64,000 nucleotides of DNA from Catonia carolina (lineage: Eukaryota; Arthropoda; Insecta; Hemiptera; Achilidae). Every line of letters begins with the position of its first letter. The stretch's first letter is position 1. A model generated the notes under the pieces. The model saw only the letters and a program-made list of their open reading frames with translations, ran no database searches and was not told the DNA's origin. The DNA is taken from the NCBI GenBank assembly GCA_035578175.1, contig JAQMRL010000003.1:59318672-59382671 (forward strand), written 5' to 3'. Of this stretch, positions 24,501 through 35,460 are shown one piece after another. The translations under genes and the position numbers were made by a program.

Positions 24501-25465
24501 TAAGAATATGTTGCTACATTATTTTTAAGGGCCATTAACCTCACAGAGCTTCGTCAGTTTGTAAAAAAATATTAACTTGTTAGTGTGGCTAAAAACTTTA
24601 CAAAAAATATCTAGAACCCTTTCCGTTTAACTCATTGTTTAAATTTTAATTCTACTTTAAAAATTACGATGATAAAGATTTATAATATGTGCAATTAATT
24701 CAGTATTGAATTCTTAATTGTTTTAAAAGTTTAAGTCAACAACTAATGGTTCATTAAACCAAACATTTTCATGCTACTTAGACTGTGTATTTCAGATAGG
24801 GGCTCCAGTAACTTTTGTGTTTTTCTGGTTAAAACAGATTTACATTCAGAGACTTGTAACACAAAGCACTGAAAGTGAGAAAAAATGATACAACTTTTAG
24901 AGTCAAAATTGTGTTTTATGTACATTGAGTTCATTGCGTACTGGTTTTGAATTTGAAGAAAATTTGAATCATGCATTTTAAAAACCTTATACTAATTGCC
25001 AAATCAAACTTTTACAAGAGAAGGAATAAACACATTTCTCTTAACAATGTTTTTCCTTTCACAGATATTTCTCGAGTTCAAATTTTTGTCACTAGGATCA
25101 ATAGTGTGTAGACAATCTATTGTGTTATTGTTAAACATAACATTCACAATGTGTTTTTGTACTAAAAAGCACTTCAAATGGCACTTAAAACGTATCAGAA
25201 ATGCTTTATTCACTTGTAAAAATTAATTAGCTATATCTGACTCTGAACGGTCTGAAAAGTTATTCAAAAAGGAATAATAAATTCGGAGAGTTAGAAACAT
25301 AACATAAATACAAAAATGTATATACTCTCAGGAACCTAATGGTTAGGCTACGGTAGGAAGGTTAAATCCAGGGATTATTCCTTAGGTTCATGAAATAGTA
25401 AAAATTTGTTTAATACGGAAAGGTACTTTCTTACTCGTTTACATAATTATTACTAAATTTTAGTT
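24500..25465. other. No supported feature
   Basis: AT-rich DNA with overlapping short frames on both strands near 25.0-25.2 kb that look like chance. Confidence 0.55.
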
Positions 25466-25470
25466 CATAT

Positions 25471-25810
25471 TATACATTTTTTTACAAACATTTTAATGAT
25501 AGCTGAATGTGTCAACAACGTCCTCGACATAAACTGACCAGAAGTATGCAAAATGAATGTTTTTTTAGCTTGTTTCTCAAAACTTAGTAAAAGTGACCAA
25601 AGTACCTTTTGAAATTCATAGTTCACTTACATACAACAGTTATACATTTTTTTACAAACATTTTAATGATAGCTGAATGTGTCAACAACGTCCTCGACAT
25701 AAACTGACCAGAAGTATGCAAAATGAATGTTTTTTTAGCTTGTTTCTCAAAACTTAGTAAAAGTGACCAAAGTACCTTTTGAAATTCATAGTTCACTTAC
25801 ATACAACAGT
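25471..25810. repeat. Exact 170-bp tandem duplication
   Basis: 25471-25640 and 25641-25810 are identical base for base on reading. Each begins TATACATTTTTTTACAAACA and ends ACTTACATACAACAGT. The unit has no coding content. The lack of any difference means either a very recent duplication or an assembly artefact. Confidence 0.95.
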
Positions 25811-25814
25811 TAAA

Positions 25815-27505
25815 AACAGAAAGTAACCTACAAAATGCTGTAAGAAACAAATTATTAAGTTAACTATCGAATTTATTATGAAAATTTCATTTATAAATTG
25901 TGTTTGATTATTAAAACAAATTTGCATACATATAAAATATCACAGGTTCATAAATTTGGTAACAGAATTCGTCTACCAAATACAAAATAATAAAAGGAAA
26001 ATTATCACAATCCAAATAATTACATTTATTAGTTTCAATTAGACACAAAGTTATAATTAGACACAAAATTATGATCTTTGTTCTAAAAGTGACTAAATTT
26101 TCCATTTTTTTTTCACTTAACTGAATAAATAATTTGTTGTCGAAGACACTGCGGGTAGTCAAATAAAAATTGTCATAAAATTAATTTTTGTAATACTTAC
26201 GAGCCAATACGTATTACTTCAGAGAATTCTGATATTTTTGTACTCACCTATAACAAACAAAAAAAAAATAGGTAAAATACTTTTTAATACAACGAACACT
26301 GTAATCTATTTTAATCAAATATCCATCTAATTAAATTTAATTAAAAAATTTCTTTATGGTCAATCTCTCAATCAATATGATTGGTTGCTGTAAAACAATT
26401 ATTTTTCCTTTAAGCAATCGGTGTTTAACCCTTTTTTTGAAATAGACTATTATTTTACTAGTCTTATTATTATGTAAATTATTTTAAATGTTACTAATTA
26501 ATGCATTTTTATTAATCAAATAATACATATTATATAGTAATTAGATTGAATAAATTAATCTCAGTAAAGCTAAGTAAATAAAATAAATCATAATTATTAT
26601 TAATTACACCGCAAAATACGGTCCAATGAATTATAAATGGAGATCTGTTTGCCCTTATATACAATTCCACTGAATGGATTAAAATAATTTTTCATGGTAG
26701 TAAAGAGGCAATTTTCGACAATTTGCAGAAATCCAAGAAACGAAAATAGGTAAAATTAGTAACAAGTATTTGTGAAATAAATAATACAACAATAGAATAC
26801 AAATTTCGATAGTGCTACTGTTCTGGTGACAGCCTTGCGAGATTCGGTTTGCCTTTAGGAATGTTAAGGGTGATGGAAATTGTTTATTTAGGTGCATACC
26901 ATACTTTGTGAATAACACATCAGTGTTATTATTTTACATTTTGTGTTGTTATTAAGTAAAACAATAAGAATTACTTTCGTAATTTAATTTAAAATTTAAA
27001 ACAGTGAAACAAAATTTCAGTAAAGTACCTTCAAACATTAGAATCAGATTTCTATTTAATATTGTAAATAAAACATTTAATCAAACAAAAACTTAATATT
27101 CTATTTATTAAAAGCTTTTTGTATAGACTACGTATTAAAGTTTAAAAAATTAATAATTTATGTAAATAAACGATACACAAAACGAAAACAGAAAATGAAA
27201 ACAAGAAGCACAGGATGTTCTTTCGTAGTTACGCTAGCGACACATATTACAATACCAGTGGGAAATCAGTGGGCTCGGAACCATACAATACTATATGGTG
27301 AGCAATGCTTTCTGTTAGCCTATATAACGTATTAACTGGCATAATATTTAAATATTGTAATTTAAAGTTTTTATTAAAATTTCATATTTTGCAATAATGA
27401 CTAGATTTGTCGCTAAATTTACAGCTTTTTCGAAATTTTAATTAATATATTTCTATAAAGTATAGGGCTTACTATAAATAAATTTTTCAAGGTTATTTAC
27501 AAATA
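25815..27505. other. No supported feature
   Basis: AT-rich DNA. Short minus-strand frames near 25.9-26.2 and 26.7-26.9 kb show no motif. Confidence 0.55.
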
Positions 27506-27640
27506 TTTTTACTTTCTCTTGCCTATATGAATATATAGGAAGGAAAGTATTGTTTTCATGTCGATTTTTCGAAATCGAGTTTTCACCGGATTTATACGTT
27601 TTCAGACCCCCTGAACCCAAAAAACATGTTTTAGCGATTG

Positions 27641-27643
<3 letters not shown>

Positions 27644-27697
<54 letters not shown>
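27644..27697. repeat. (TG)n microsatellite inside RepTIR copy 1
   Basis: About 27 uninterrupted TG units. The other 5'-complete RepTIR copies carry shorter or impure versions at the same place (29141-29172 and 33144-33201), so the tract is an ancestral part of the element. Confidence 0.95.
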
Positions 27698-27700
<3 letters not shown>

Positions 27701-28023
27701 AATCTCTCAAGAACGGAACATCGTACGAACTTGAAACTTGAAACTTAAGTTACATACCACTACCGGACCCGACACGAACATTTTCATCAAAATCGGTCAA
27801 CCGGAAGTGGGAGTTTATTCGTATAATTTTTCACTTTTTTGCAATTTTCTCAAAAACAGGTCCTAAGATTCTTTTTAAAATCGCCTGGTTTACTCAATTT
27901 TTTATTCTCTACAAGATAGGGTAGGCGTCATGTTTGCTGAAATTCTGGGTGAGGCTGTTTTCACGTTAAAACATAGTTTTTTTAAGATTACGGCTTTAAT
28001 ATGCATTTTAGCGCACAAATTTA

Positions 28024-28070
28024 TATAATAAAAGTTGTAGAGAATTTAGAAACCTACAACTTTTATTATA
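28024..28070. repeat. Perfect hairpin within RepTIR copy 1
   Basis: TATAATAAAAGTTGTAG (28024-28040) pairs fully with CTACAACTTTTATTATA (28054-28070) around a 13-base loop. The same arms are recognisable at 57.8 kb, and without most of the loop at 31.78 kb. Confidence 0.9.
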
Positions 28071-28590
28071 ACATTTTTTTGTATAACGCTTAGTTTAGCG
28101 GTAATTTGCGATTTCTGTTTTTTTCTCACGAAAACGTGAGAAAAATCGATTTTTTTAACATTTCGGCCTTAGTATGCATTTTACGACAAAAGTGTATATA
28201 ATTAAATTTATAGAAAATTAAAAAATCTACAACTTTTATTTAGAGTATTTTTCTCTACAGAGCCTAGTTTAGAGAGAAAGAGTGATTTTCCGTATTTCTA
28301 AGCCAAACTGAGTACGATTTTCATTTTGCGTCTTTCACTCATGATTAAATTAAGGTTATGTTTTTGAGGTTAGTTTCTTTGGTTATTTCTAATGTTTTAT
28401 TACTAATGTTAGGTTCATTGTTAACTATTTGCACTGGCAAGAGAAAGTTGTGTGAGTGTTTCACACCAGATTTTTATTTACTTTTAATAAACGAGTATAT
28501 CAGTTTTCGAAATAATTTGGTAAATGACTGTGTGTATGAAACGAGACATAAACATTTACCATTAATAAGTTATATCAATACCACGATTTT

Positions 28591-28982
28591 GTTATTTAGG
28601 TCATCAGCCGAAAGGCTGGTTTGAACCTGTAGAGGTTTTAATAAGTAAAACGAAGAGTGAGGTGGTTTACATTTGCCTTCCTCACTGAGTGGAAAAGTAT
28701 GCTTATCAGCATGCCGGGCCCTCTGAAAAGCACATATTTTACACTCTGCAAATGACACCTACGCTTTATTCACCACAGGGTCTTGCTGTATAATGAAATT
28801 CATTACTTTCAGATAAGATAACTATTACTAGTTTCTTTTGCAACTCTGCCTCTTCTGTACTTAAATGATTCAGTCATTTAATTGGCTGACCATGTGATAA
28901 GAAACAGAACTATTTATTTTAGCCCTGCAAATAACAGATTGAGTGCAAATAATTTGACACTCCACCTGTCTGTTATTGGCAG
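28591..28982 (+). repeat. Rep392 interspersed repeat, copy D (reference), 11-bp TSD
   Basis: This full copy is bounded by the exact 11-bp direct repeat ACCACGATTTT at 28580-28590 and 28983-28993, which defines a 392-bp insertion. It starts GTTATTTAGGTCATCAGC and ends CCACCTGTCTGTTATTGGCAG (last 20 bases read). The first part contains CAGCCGAAAGGCTG, a five-pair hairpin with a GAAA loop, followed by GGTTTGAACC. Inner landmarks are CCTCACTGAGTGGAAAAG, GCTTATCAGCATGCC and GGCTGACCATGTGATAAG. No conserved frame exists. Fixed ends, an 11-bp duplication and no long inverted termini favour retroposition. A tRNA head is not evident, so the class is open. Confidence 0.93.
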
Positions 28983-29010
28983 ACCACGATTTTATACCAC
29001 CATTTTACAC

Positions 29011-29765
29011 TTTCTCTTGACCTTTTTGATTATATATAGTAGGAAAGTATTGTATCAATATATTTTTTTTAAATAGAGTTTTCACCGGAAATATATGCTT
29101 TCAGGCCCCCTGAACCTAATGAACATGTTTTTAGCGATTGGTGTGAGTGTGTGTGTGTGTGTGCGCGCGCGCTTTTGTGTGCGTGAAAAATATCTCAGAA
29201 CAGAATAACGTACAAAGTTGAAACTTAGTTAAGCTAGATACCACTAAGGACTCGAGACAACCATTTTAATCAAAATTGATCAACCGAAAATAGTAGTTTT
29301 TTTGTGCAATTTTTCACTTTTTTGCAATATTTTCAGAAACGGGTCCTAATATTTTATTTTTAATCTTCTCATATACTAAATATTTTATTATCGAAAAGAT
29401 AAATTAAGCACTGATGGATGTTTGCTGAAATTTTTGAGAGGCTTAGCTCTCGTGGTAACTTTTTTAAGATTGCAGCCTTTATATGCATGTTACAGCTGAA
29501 ATGTGTTAAAGTTGCAGCAAATTAAAAAATCTACAACTTATATTTCAAAATTTTATTGTTTACTATTTCAAACAGAGCGTAGTTTCAGGTCAATCTGCGG
29601 TTTTCGGCGTGTATATTTTTCTACAGAGGTTGATTTTCTTTTAGCGTCATGATTAAAAAAGGTTCTGTTTCATTTTACATTTTTAACTAATGATTAAACA
29701 TAAATAATATTTTTCATTACTTATACTGCCAAAAATTCGTGTGAGTATTTAACACCAAATATTTC
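29011..29765 (+). repeat. RepTIR family, copy 2 (diverged)
   Basis: Starts ACTTTCTCTTGACC and keeps AGGAAAGTATTGTATCAATA, GAGTTTTCACCGGAA, GGCCCCCTGAACC, an impure (GT)n(CG)n tract at 29141-29172, TTTTTCACTTTTTTGCAAT, and single modules of TATGCATGTTA and ATCTACAACTTATATTTC. The right end has CGTGTGAGTATTTAACACCAA. Small deletions make it shorter than copy 1. It lies directly after Rep392 copy D in the same orientation as copy 1. Confidence 0.8.
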
Positions 29766-29769
29766 TTAA

Positions 29770-31390
29770 GAGGCATATTGTGTTCGTTAATTTTTTCTAA
29801 TATTGCAACCAAAGTTTTTGAATGATGTGATGAAGTTGACAGCAGATAACCCACGTGACCTTTTATATAAATAATAGGTAAAAGCGTGTTTTAATGTATG
29901 AGTATATAAACTGTTTACTTTAAAGAATATACTTTTATACACATAATTAATTTATTCAATAATAATGTATTTTCTATGTCAGACCTAAACTAAATATTTT
30001 AACTACATGTTTGCTCCATTTTCTCATTAACCTTCTCTGAGAAAATTCTGTGCTCTTGTTTATGCTTTATTTTGATTAAGTGACTTTTTTATTTGTTTAT
30101 GTGAAACCATTTGTACTGTCCTTTAATTATATTAATAGCAAAATAAGTTTTAAAATGTAAAGTGCCGCATTTCTACGTACCAAAGAGAGTGAGTTGTGAT
30201 CTTAGACTGAGGTGCTTGCAAGCGAGTGATACTGTTGGAAGCTTTAAAACCTTATAATATACTAAAGAAACTAGGTTTTAAATATATTTAAATTGTTTAA
30301 TAATCCTTAAGGTTAGGAAACAAATAAGTACTGTTTACGTAACAAAAAACTGAATTTCTTCGGAAATATTTCTACACAATAAACAGCAGTAGACTTACAA
30401 AATAAGTGTTCGATAAAAGTTTTTACAATAAGGTTTAAAAAAGGTGATAACACTTTAAGGGTTAACTATAGATCTTAAAATTTTAGAAGAGAGAAAAATG
30501 TTTTAAAAATTCATTGAAAATTTTTAGCGTTTTTCAAAAATAAATTATGAAGACAATCCGTTGCAAATGTTTGGAAGAAAATAAATTAAAACATACTCAA
30601 AAGAATTATCGGCTGTTAGGTAAAGGTTTTCTCTAAAATAAAAAAAATGCAAACAAATTTGTAATATTGAACATCGTCTTTGGAAGAACCAATAAGAATA
30701 AAAAACTGTATTTAATATTTTAGCTTCGAAACAGGAATAATAAAATAGCTTTGAAATTTAGAACTATGTCGTTTAAAGGTTAAAATATTACATTATATTT
30801 TTAATTAATTACACAGACGAAAGTATTAAAAAAAATCTGCTGAAGTAAGGTTGAAGGAAGCTCTAGAGAAATCGTACTAGCGTCATAAACGTTTGGACCC
30901 ATCTTGTAACTGTCATAAAAGCGAAGGACTTGAATCTTATGTGCACATGTTGCAATCCCTGTCTAACGTATATACCATAACATTGAAGCCAAGAAAATCT
31001 CTTAAGTAAGCTAAAAACAATATGGGATTAAAGAGTTATGACTCAGTAGGGATTTTATTCAGTAAAATACTTCCATGCACGTTAAAACTATTAATACATA
31101 GATTCTTTATTTTCTTAGACTATATTTTGTTTATTATTTCTAAATTCATTTAGACAGTACAATTTGGTTTCATTACTTTAACAACTATAACCTACAAGTT
31201 TTAAATAACACATGAGAAACAAAATTTAAATACTTTTAAAATATTTAATTTTCGTTGTTTATGACTGATTGTAAATAAACAATGTTAAAAAAACTAATTA
31301 AAAAATAACAAAATTTTTTTAAGAAAATAAAATTAGTTTTACAGGAAGTATTATTATAGATAAATTTAAAAAAATATGGTGTGAAACAAT
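29770..31390. other. No supported feature
   Basis: AT-rich DNA between two RepTIR copies. No frame or repeat was recognised. Confidence 0.55.
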
Positions 31391-31394
31391 CGCA

Positions 31395-31807
31395 CAACTT
31401 TCTCTTGCTAACGGAAAAATGAACAATGTAACCTAGCTAATAATAATAAAACTTAGAAATAAACAAAATAACTAACCTAAAAAACATAATCTTGATTTAC
31501 TCATGAGGGAATGGTGAAAAATGAAAATCACTTTGGCGTAACAATATGGAAAATCACACTTTCACGCTAAACTAGGCTCTGTAGAGAAAAATGCTCAGCA
31601 TTAAAAAGTTGTAGATCTTTTAATTTCCTATAAATTTGATTATTATACACTTTTGCCGTAAAATGCATACTACAGCCGAAATCTAAAAAAGCATATATTA
31701 CAGATTTTTCACGAAAAAAGGAAATTACTAATTACCGCAAAACTAAGCGTTAAGCGAAGAAATTTTTGAAATAAAAGTTGTACTACAACTTTTTTTTTGC
31801 TTTTTAG
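31395..31807 (-). repeat. RepTIR family, copy 3, distal half
   Basis: Inverted copy. On the minus strand it reads GTTGTAGTACAACTTTTATT, TAACGCTTAGTTTTGCGGTA, CGGCTGTAGTATGCATTTTA, AGATCTACAACTTTTTAATG, CAGAGCCTAGTTTAGCG and ends GTTAGCAAGAGAAAGTTGTG. The proximal half is at 32860-33348, and a LINE fragment lies between. The loop of the internal hairpin seen in copy 1 is almost gone here. Confidence 0.85.
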
Positions 31808-32859
31808 ACCTTAGTAGATCACTTGAATCAAATAAATGTAGAGTCTTAGTTTCTGCATTGTTGCTGAAGTCTCCTTTTTTCCCAGTAGTTTTTCATATCT
31901 CTTGCTAGTCTTAAGGCCTCTGAACAGACTCTAGTGGATTTTTTGGGGTTCTTCAAGTCTGGTGTTAGGGGTGTGAAGAAGTTTGAGTTTTTCAGTTTTG
32001 TTTCTTAGGTCGAGTAGTGTAAGCCCAAGCTTGTCCATGTCTTCTTTAATCTCTGAGATCCACCTTGACGTGTTTTTTCCTTAAGTGAATTTTCCGTCTT
32101 AAGATCCTGTCCTCAACTGTCTTAAGATCCTGATTTCTGGTGTTCTAAGTACATGTCCGAAAAAAGATACCCTCTTTTTTCTCATCGTGTCTAACATGTT
32201 ATCTGTTTGTTTATAGACTTCTTTATTGGGCAACAGTGTCCGAATTCCCTCTCTTTGGTGTTTTCTTCCTATGCACGTTCTTAGGATCCTCCTTTCGAAT
32301 TTAAGAGCATTGCTTATTTTAGATTTGTTGGGTCTTAGTGAGACAAGTGTTTCACAACAATAAGTCGCACTAGGTTGTACTACTGTCTTGTAGTGTCTAA
32401 TTTTTGTTCTTATGGTCATGGATTTCTTATTGTACGTGAAGTGTGTGAGATGTGCTTTTTTCATTGCAGCTGTTCTGGAATTCCATGTTTTGTTCTTCTT
32501 AATTCTTTGCTCTATTGGTTCCCCTAGATATTTAAAGCAGTCCACTAGTTCCACCTCGTTACCGTTTATGTCAACTTTGCTGATCACCAGTTCTTCAATG
32601 GCCATTATCTTGGTCTTTTCGTATGATATTTTTAGACCTATTTTTTCCGCAATTTTTTCTAATGATGTTATTTGCTGCCTCGCTTCCTTTATTGATTCTG
32701 CTAGGAATGCAAGATCGTCAGCAAAACCTAGGCAGTTAATTTCTATCTTTGAATTCCCTCTTCCTATTTATATTTTGTCCGGGTTTTGTTCGAACCATTG
32801 TCTCATGATAAATTCTAAATTTTGCGCAGAAATGGGTGTTAAGGGCGCAATCTTAAAAA
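31808..32859 (-). mobile_element. 5'-truncated LINE inserted in RepTIR copy 3
   Basis: On the minus strand one frame runs from NLEFIMRQWFEQNPDKI, through a single stop, to INCLGFADDLAFLAESIKEA, with the FADD catalytic pair of the reverse transcriptase. It continues IGLKISYEKTKIM, DCFKYLGEPIEQ, SATYCCETLVSL, FERRILRTCIG and KKRVSFFGHVLRTPEIRI, then after a stop RWISEIKEDMDKLGLTLL. This order is the palm and C-terminal part of a non-LTR retrotransposon ORF2. The same family's C-terminus recurs at 38.8-40.4 and 49.3-49.6 kb. An A-rich run meets RepTIR sequence at the low end. Few stops in about 330 codons suggest a fairly young insertion. Confidence 0.9.
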
Positions 32860-33348
32860 ACCCCTTTTTTCTACGAAAGCACAGCCTCTCCAAGAATTTC
32901 AGCAGACATGGCGCCTACCCTATTTTGTTGAGCATATAAAATACAGTAAATGAACGACTTTTAAAAAAATCGTAGGAACAGTTTTTGATAAAATTGAAAA
33001 AAGTGAAAAATTACACAAATCAACTACTACTTCCAGCTGACCGATTTTGATGAAAATGTTCGTGTCAGGTCCTCTAGTAGCACCTAACTTAAGTTTCAAG
33101 TTTCAACTTCGTATGATGATCCGTTCTTGAGATATTCTGTTCACACACACAGACAGACAGACATGTAAACACACACACACGCGCGCGCGCACACACGCAC
33201 ACAGAACAATCGCTAAAAACATGTTTTTTGGGTTCAATGGTTATGAAAACGCGTACATCCGGTGAAAACTTCGATTTCGAATAATCGACATGAAAACAAT
33301 ACTTTGCTTCCTTTATATTAATATAGGCAAGAGAAAGTAAAACTAACA
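32860..33348 (-). repeat. RepTIR family, copy 3, proximal half
   Basis: The minus strand starts TTACTTTCTCTTGCCTATAT near 33348, then GTATTGTTTTCATGTCGAT, TTTTCACCGGATGTACGCG, an impure (GT)n/(CG)n/(GTCT)n tract at 33144-33201, GACACGAACATTTTCATCA and AGGGTAGGCGCCATGTCTGC. It stops at the LINE junction near 32860. Confidence 0.88.
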
Positions 33349-33349
33349 T

Positions 33350-34360
33350 ACGTCATAGTTGTGAAAATTTTGAGAAGAATAAGTCAGTGGGTTTTCGCAA
33401 ATATTTGTGCTACGAATGATTCTTAAGTACAAATTAAGTTACGGATTGTGACAACATTAACTATAATAGTACATATAAAGCTCTTAATTAAAACGTAATT
33501 AAACCCAAATTAATTAGTTGTTTTAATAATACTATATATTTAAACTATGTGACCGAATAATAATTTACTTTTAAATGTATTATAGCAAAGTATATAGTAA
33601 TTAGGTATCCATTAACTGCATTATAGATTTGCAATAATTAGGTTGAAGCCTCATCGGATACAATATCCATTACTGCACAATGTAGGTGGTTAGAATGACT
33701 GTTCTATGATTTCCTTCCGGCGCATTTGATGTGTTTGTTGTTTTTGCACCGTACAGAACTGAATAATAATAATATCATGCCATCAATTTGTAACGGTCAC
33801 AAATTAAAGCACTTTTCAATTGTGAATTTATTTGTAATTTAAATCCCTATAATTTGAATGTCAGTTATTCCTATTTTTAATTATTCACAATTTTGAATTG
33901 TTATTTTTCCTTCGCTTATATTATAAGATACTTATTTCAATGTTTGTTTCAACTAATTTTCTGTTGTTAATTTTCAACGTACGTAAAGGCCAATGCTTGT
34001 TAGACAATAATTTATCTGTTTTTACAACAGAAAATCATGTTTTCATGTGAAACCTGAACAATGTAATTCACATTATAAATTTTTTGAATTGTATTAATTT
34101 ATAAGTTCTAAAATTCTTTACAACTATTTCTATTTATTAATAATGGAAATAACAATTATTAACTATTTATTGACAATGAAAATAATAATTATGCATTAAT
34201 TACCGTGATTCTAAATACATTTTTACCATTTAAAACAGTAAAAATGATTATTGCACAGTATTAAAATTTGTGTCAAAGTAGAAGGCGTTTTAATTAAATT
34301 TAGAACTTAGACCGATAGAAAATATTTTACCTAATTGGTACAATATTCGCATTATTGTGT
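33350..34360. other. No supported feature
   Basis: AT-rich DNA without motifs or repeat copies. Confidence 0.55.
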
Positions 34361-34398
34361 TAAACGTCGGTTTATTTGGTTTTTGTTTTTAATTTTTA

Positions 34399-34614
34399 TA
34401 TTTTTCTTTCTTCTTTTGTTTCTTATGTTGTTATTTATCATTCATGTATCATGAACTTTATTTCATAGAACATATACCAATGGGTATCACTGTTCTTTTT
34501 CATTTATTTATTTTTATTTATTTTTTTTAATTTTTTTTCCTTGTCATCCTTTGTTTACTGTCATCTAATTTGCTCGTTGTATCGTAGTATATAGTTGCAA
34601 ATAAAGTTATTAAA

Positions 34615-34649
<35 letters not shown>

Positions 34650-34659
34650 TATATATGTG
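34399..34659 (+). mobile_element. Poly(A)-tailed insertion, probable LINE 3' UTR
   Basis: A stretch containing ATACCAATGGGTATCACTGT is followed by AATAAAGTTATTAAAGTT and 28 consecutive A at 34618-34645. The first block resembles GTACCACTGGGTACCTCTTC in the jockey 3' region at 63.36 kb, so this may be a jockey 3' UTR. Related direct repeats of about 31 bp beginning CGTCGGTTTATTT flank it (34365-34396 and 34660-34691, two visible mismatches). They read as a long target-site duplication, although 14 bases separate the A tract from the second repeat. Confidence 0.6.
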
Positions 34660-34724
34660 CGTCGGTTTATTTATTTTTTGTTTTTAATTTTACAAGCACC
34701 AGTGACATACCAACTTGTGTCCAT

Positions 34725-35460
34725 ACCACTATGGTTATGTTTGCTGATGATATGGCAGTACTTGCGATTGAGCCGATTCTGTTGCAACAAGAAAAATCGT
34801 TTTATAAAAACATTTATAAATTGCAACTAGAAAGACACAAAACCATTTACACCTGATAGAGTCATGGCTTAAAATTTGAAAAATTAAAATTAATGAAAAC
34901 AAATTGTAACAAATGATGTTTACGCTTAGACGAAAAAACTGCTCAATCATTTACATTAATAATAATCCGTTGCCTTTCACTACTCAAACACGCTATATAG
35001 GCTTACACTTGGACAGAAAATTTACACACACACACGCCACAAACTCAAAATACGCTTCTATCAACTGAAAAGCTTACTCGATAGACGTTCTAAATTAAAC
35101 ATGTCAATCAAATTAACAATCTACAAGACAGTCTTAAGACCAACCTGGACATATGGAGTTAAATTTTGGGGATCTGCTAAACCTTAACACACGAAACGCA
35201 AACAAGCGATTCAGAACAAGATTCTACGAACGTGAACGCAATACCCCTTTTACATCACAAACTCAATGTTGCACAAAGACTTCCAAATCCCATACGTAAT
35301 TGATGTCGCGAAACAACTATACAAGACGAAGCGTGACAAATTTGAAATACATGTGAACCCTCTCATACAAAACGTGAACACTAGGGGAATACCGGGTGCT
35401 CAGCACAGATGTTTGAAGCGCCTCTGGCCAAGACATCTTCTTGGCCAACTGTAGGACTGT
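34725..35460 (+). mobile_element. Jockey-type LINE ORF2 relic with FADD motif
   Basis: Broken frames read TMVMFADDMAVLA (reverse-transcriptase catalytic motif), then RYIGLHLDRKFTH, then LRPTWTYGVKFWGSAKP. Next are HKDFQIPYVIDVAKQLYKTK and RCLKRLWPRHLL. This is the jockey order FADDTAVLA, YLGLHLDRRLTW, PIWTYGIQLWG, DLQIPTV, LKRRWPRDLL. At least five frame changes and stops show a dead copy. It begins just after the second direct repeat that flanks the poly(A) insertion. A trailer continues to about 35640 with ATGAGCTGCACAATTTTTG. Confidence 0.88.

Larger units (their letters stand above)
27510..28475 (+). repeat. RepTIR family, copy 1 (longest)
   Basis: This is a 0.9-kb interspersed repeat also found at 29.0, 31.4-33.3 (interrupted, inverted) and 57.6 kb. 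It begins TACTTTCTCTTGCCTATAT and near its end has GGCAAGAGAAAGT, so its two ends are inverted copies of ACTTTCTCTTGCC. Conserved order: AGGAAGGAAAGTATTG, GAGTTTTCACCGGATTTATA, AGACCCCCTGAACCCAAAAA, a (GT)n tract, ACTTGAAACTTAAGTTACAT, CGACACGAACATTTTCATCA, CAAGATAGGGTAGGCGTCAT, then two related modules each holding TATGCATTTTA and CTACAACTTTTATT. No coding frame is conserved. Similarity between copies runs about 25 bp past the right inverted end (GTGTTTCACACCAGA), so the true border is uncertain. Confidence 0.85.

Noticed and set aside
27453..27741. Frames made of long valine-cysteine or threonine-histidine runs
   Set aside because: They are translations of the (TG)n microsatellite in RepTIR copy 1.
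32412..32939. 175-codon plus-strand open frame
   Set aside because: It is the antisense of the LINE reverse transcriptase on the minus strand, which carries the real family motifs.
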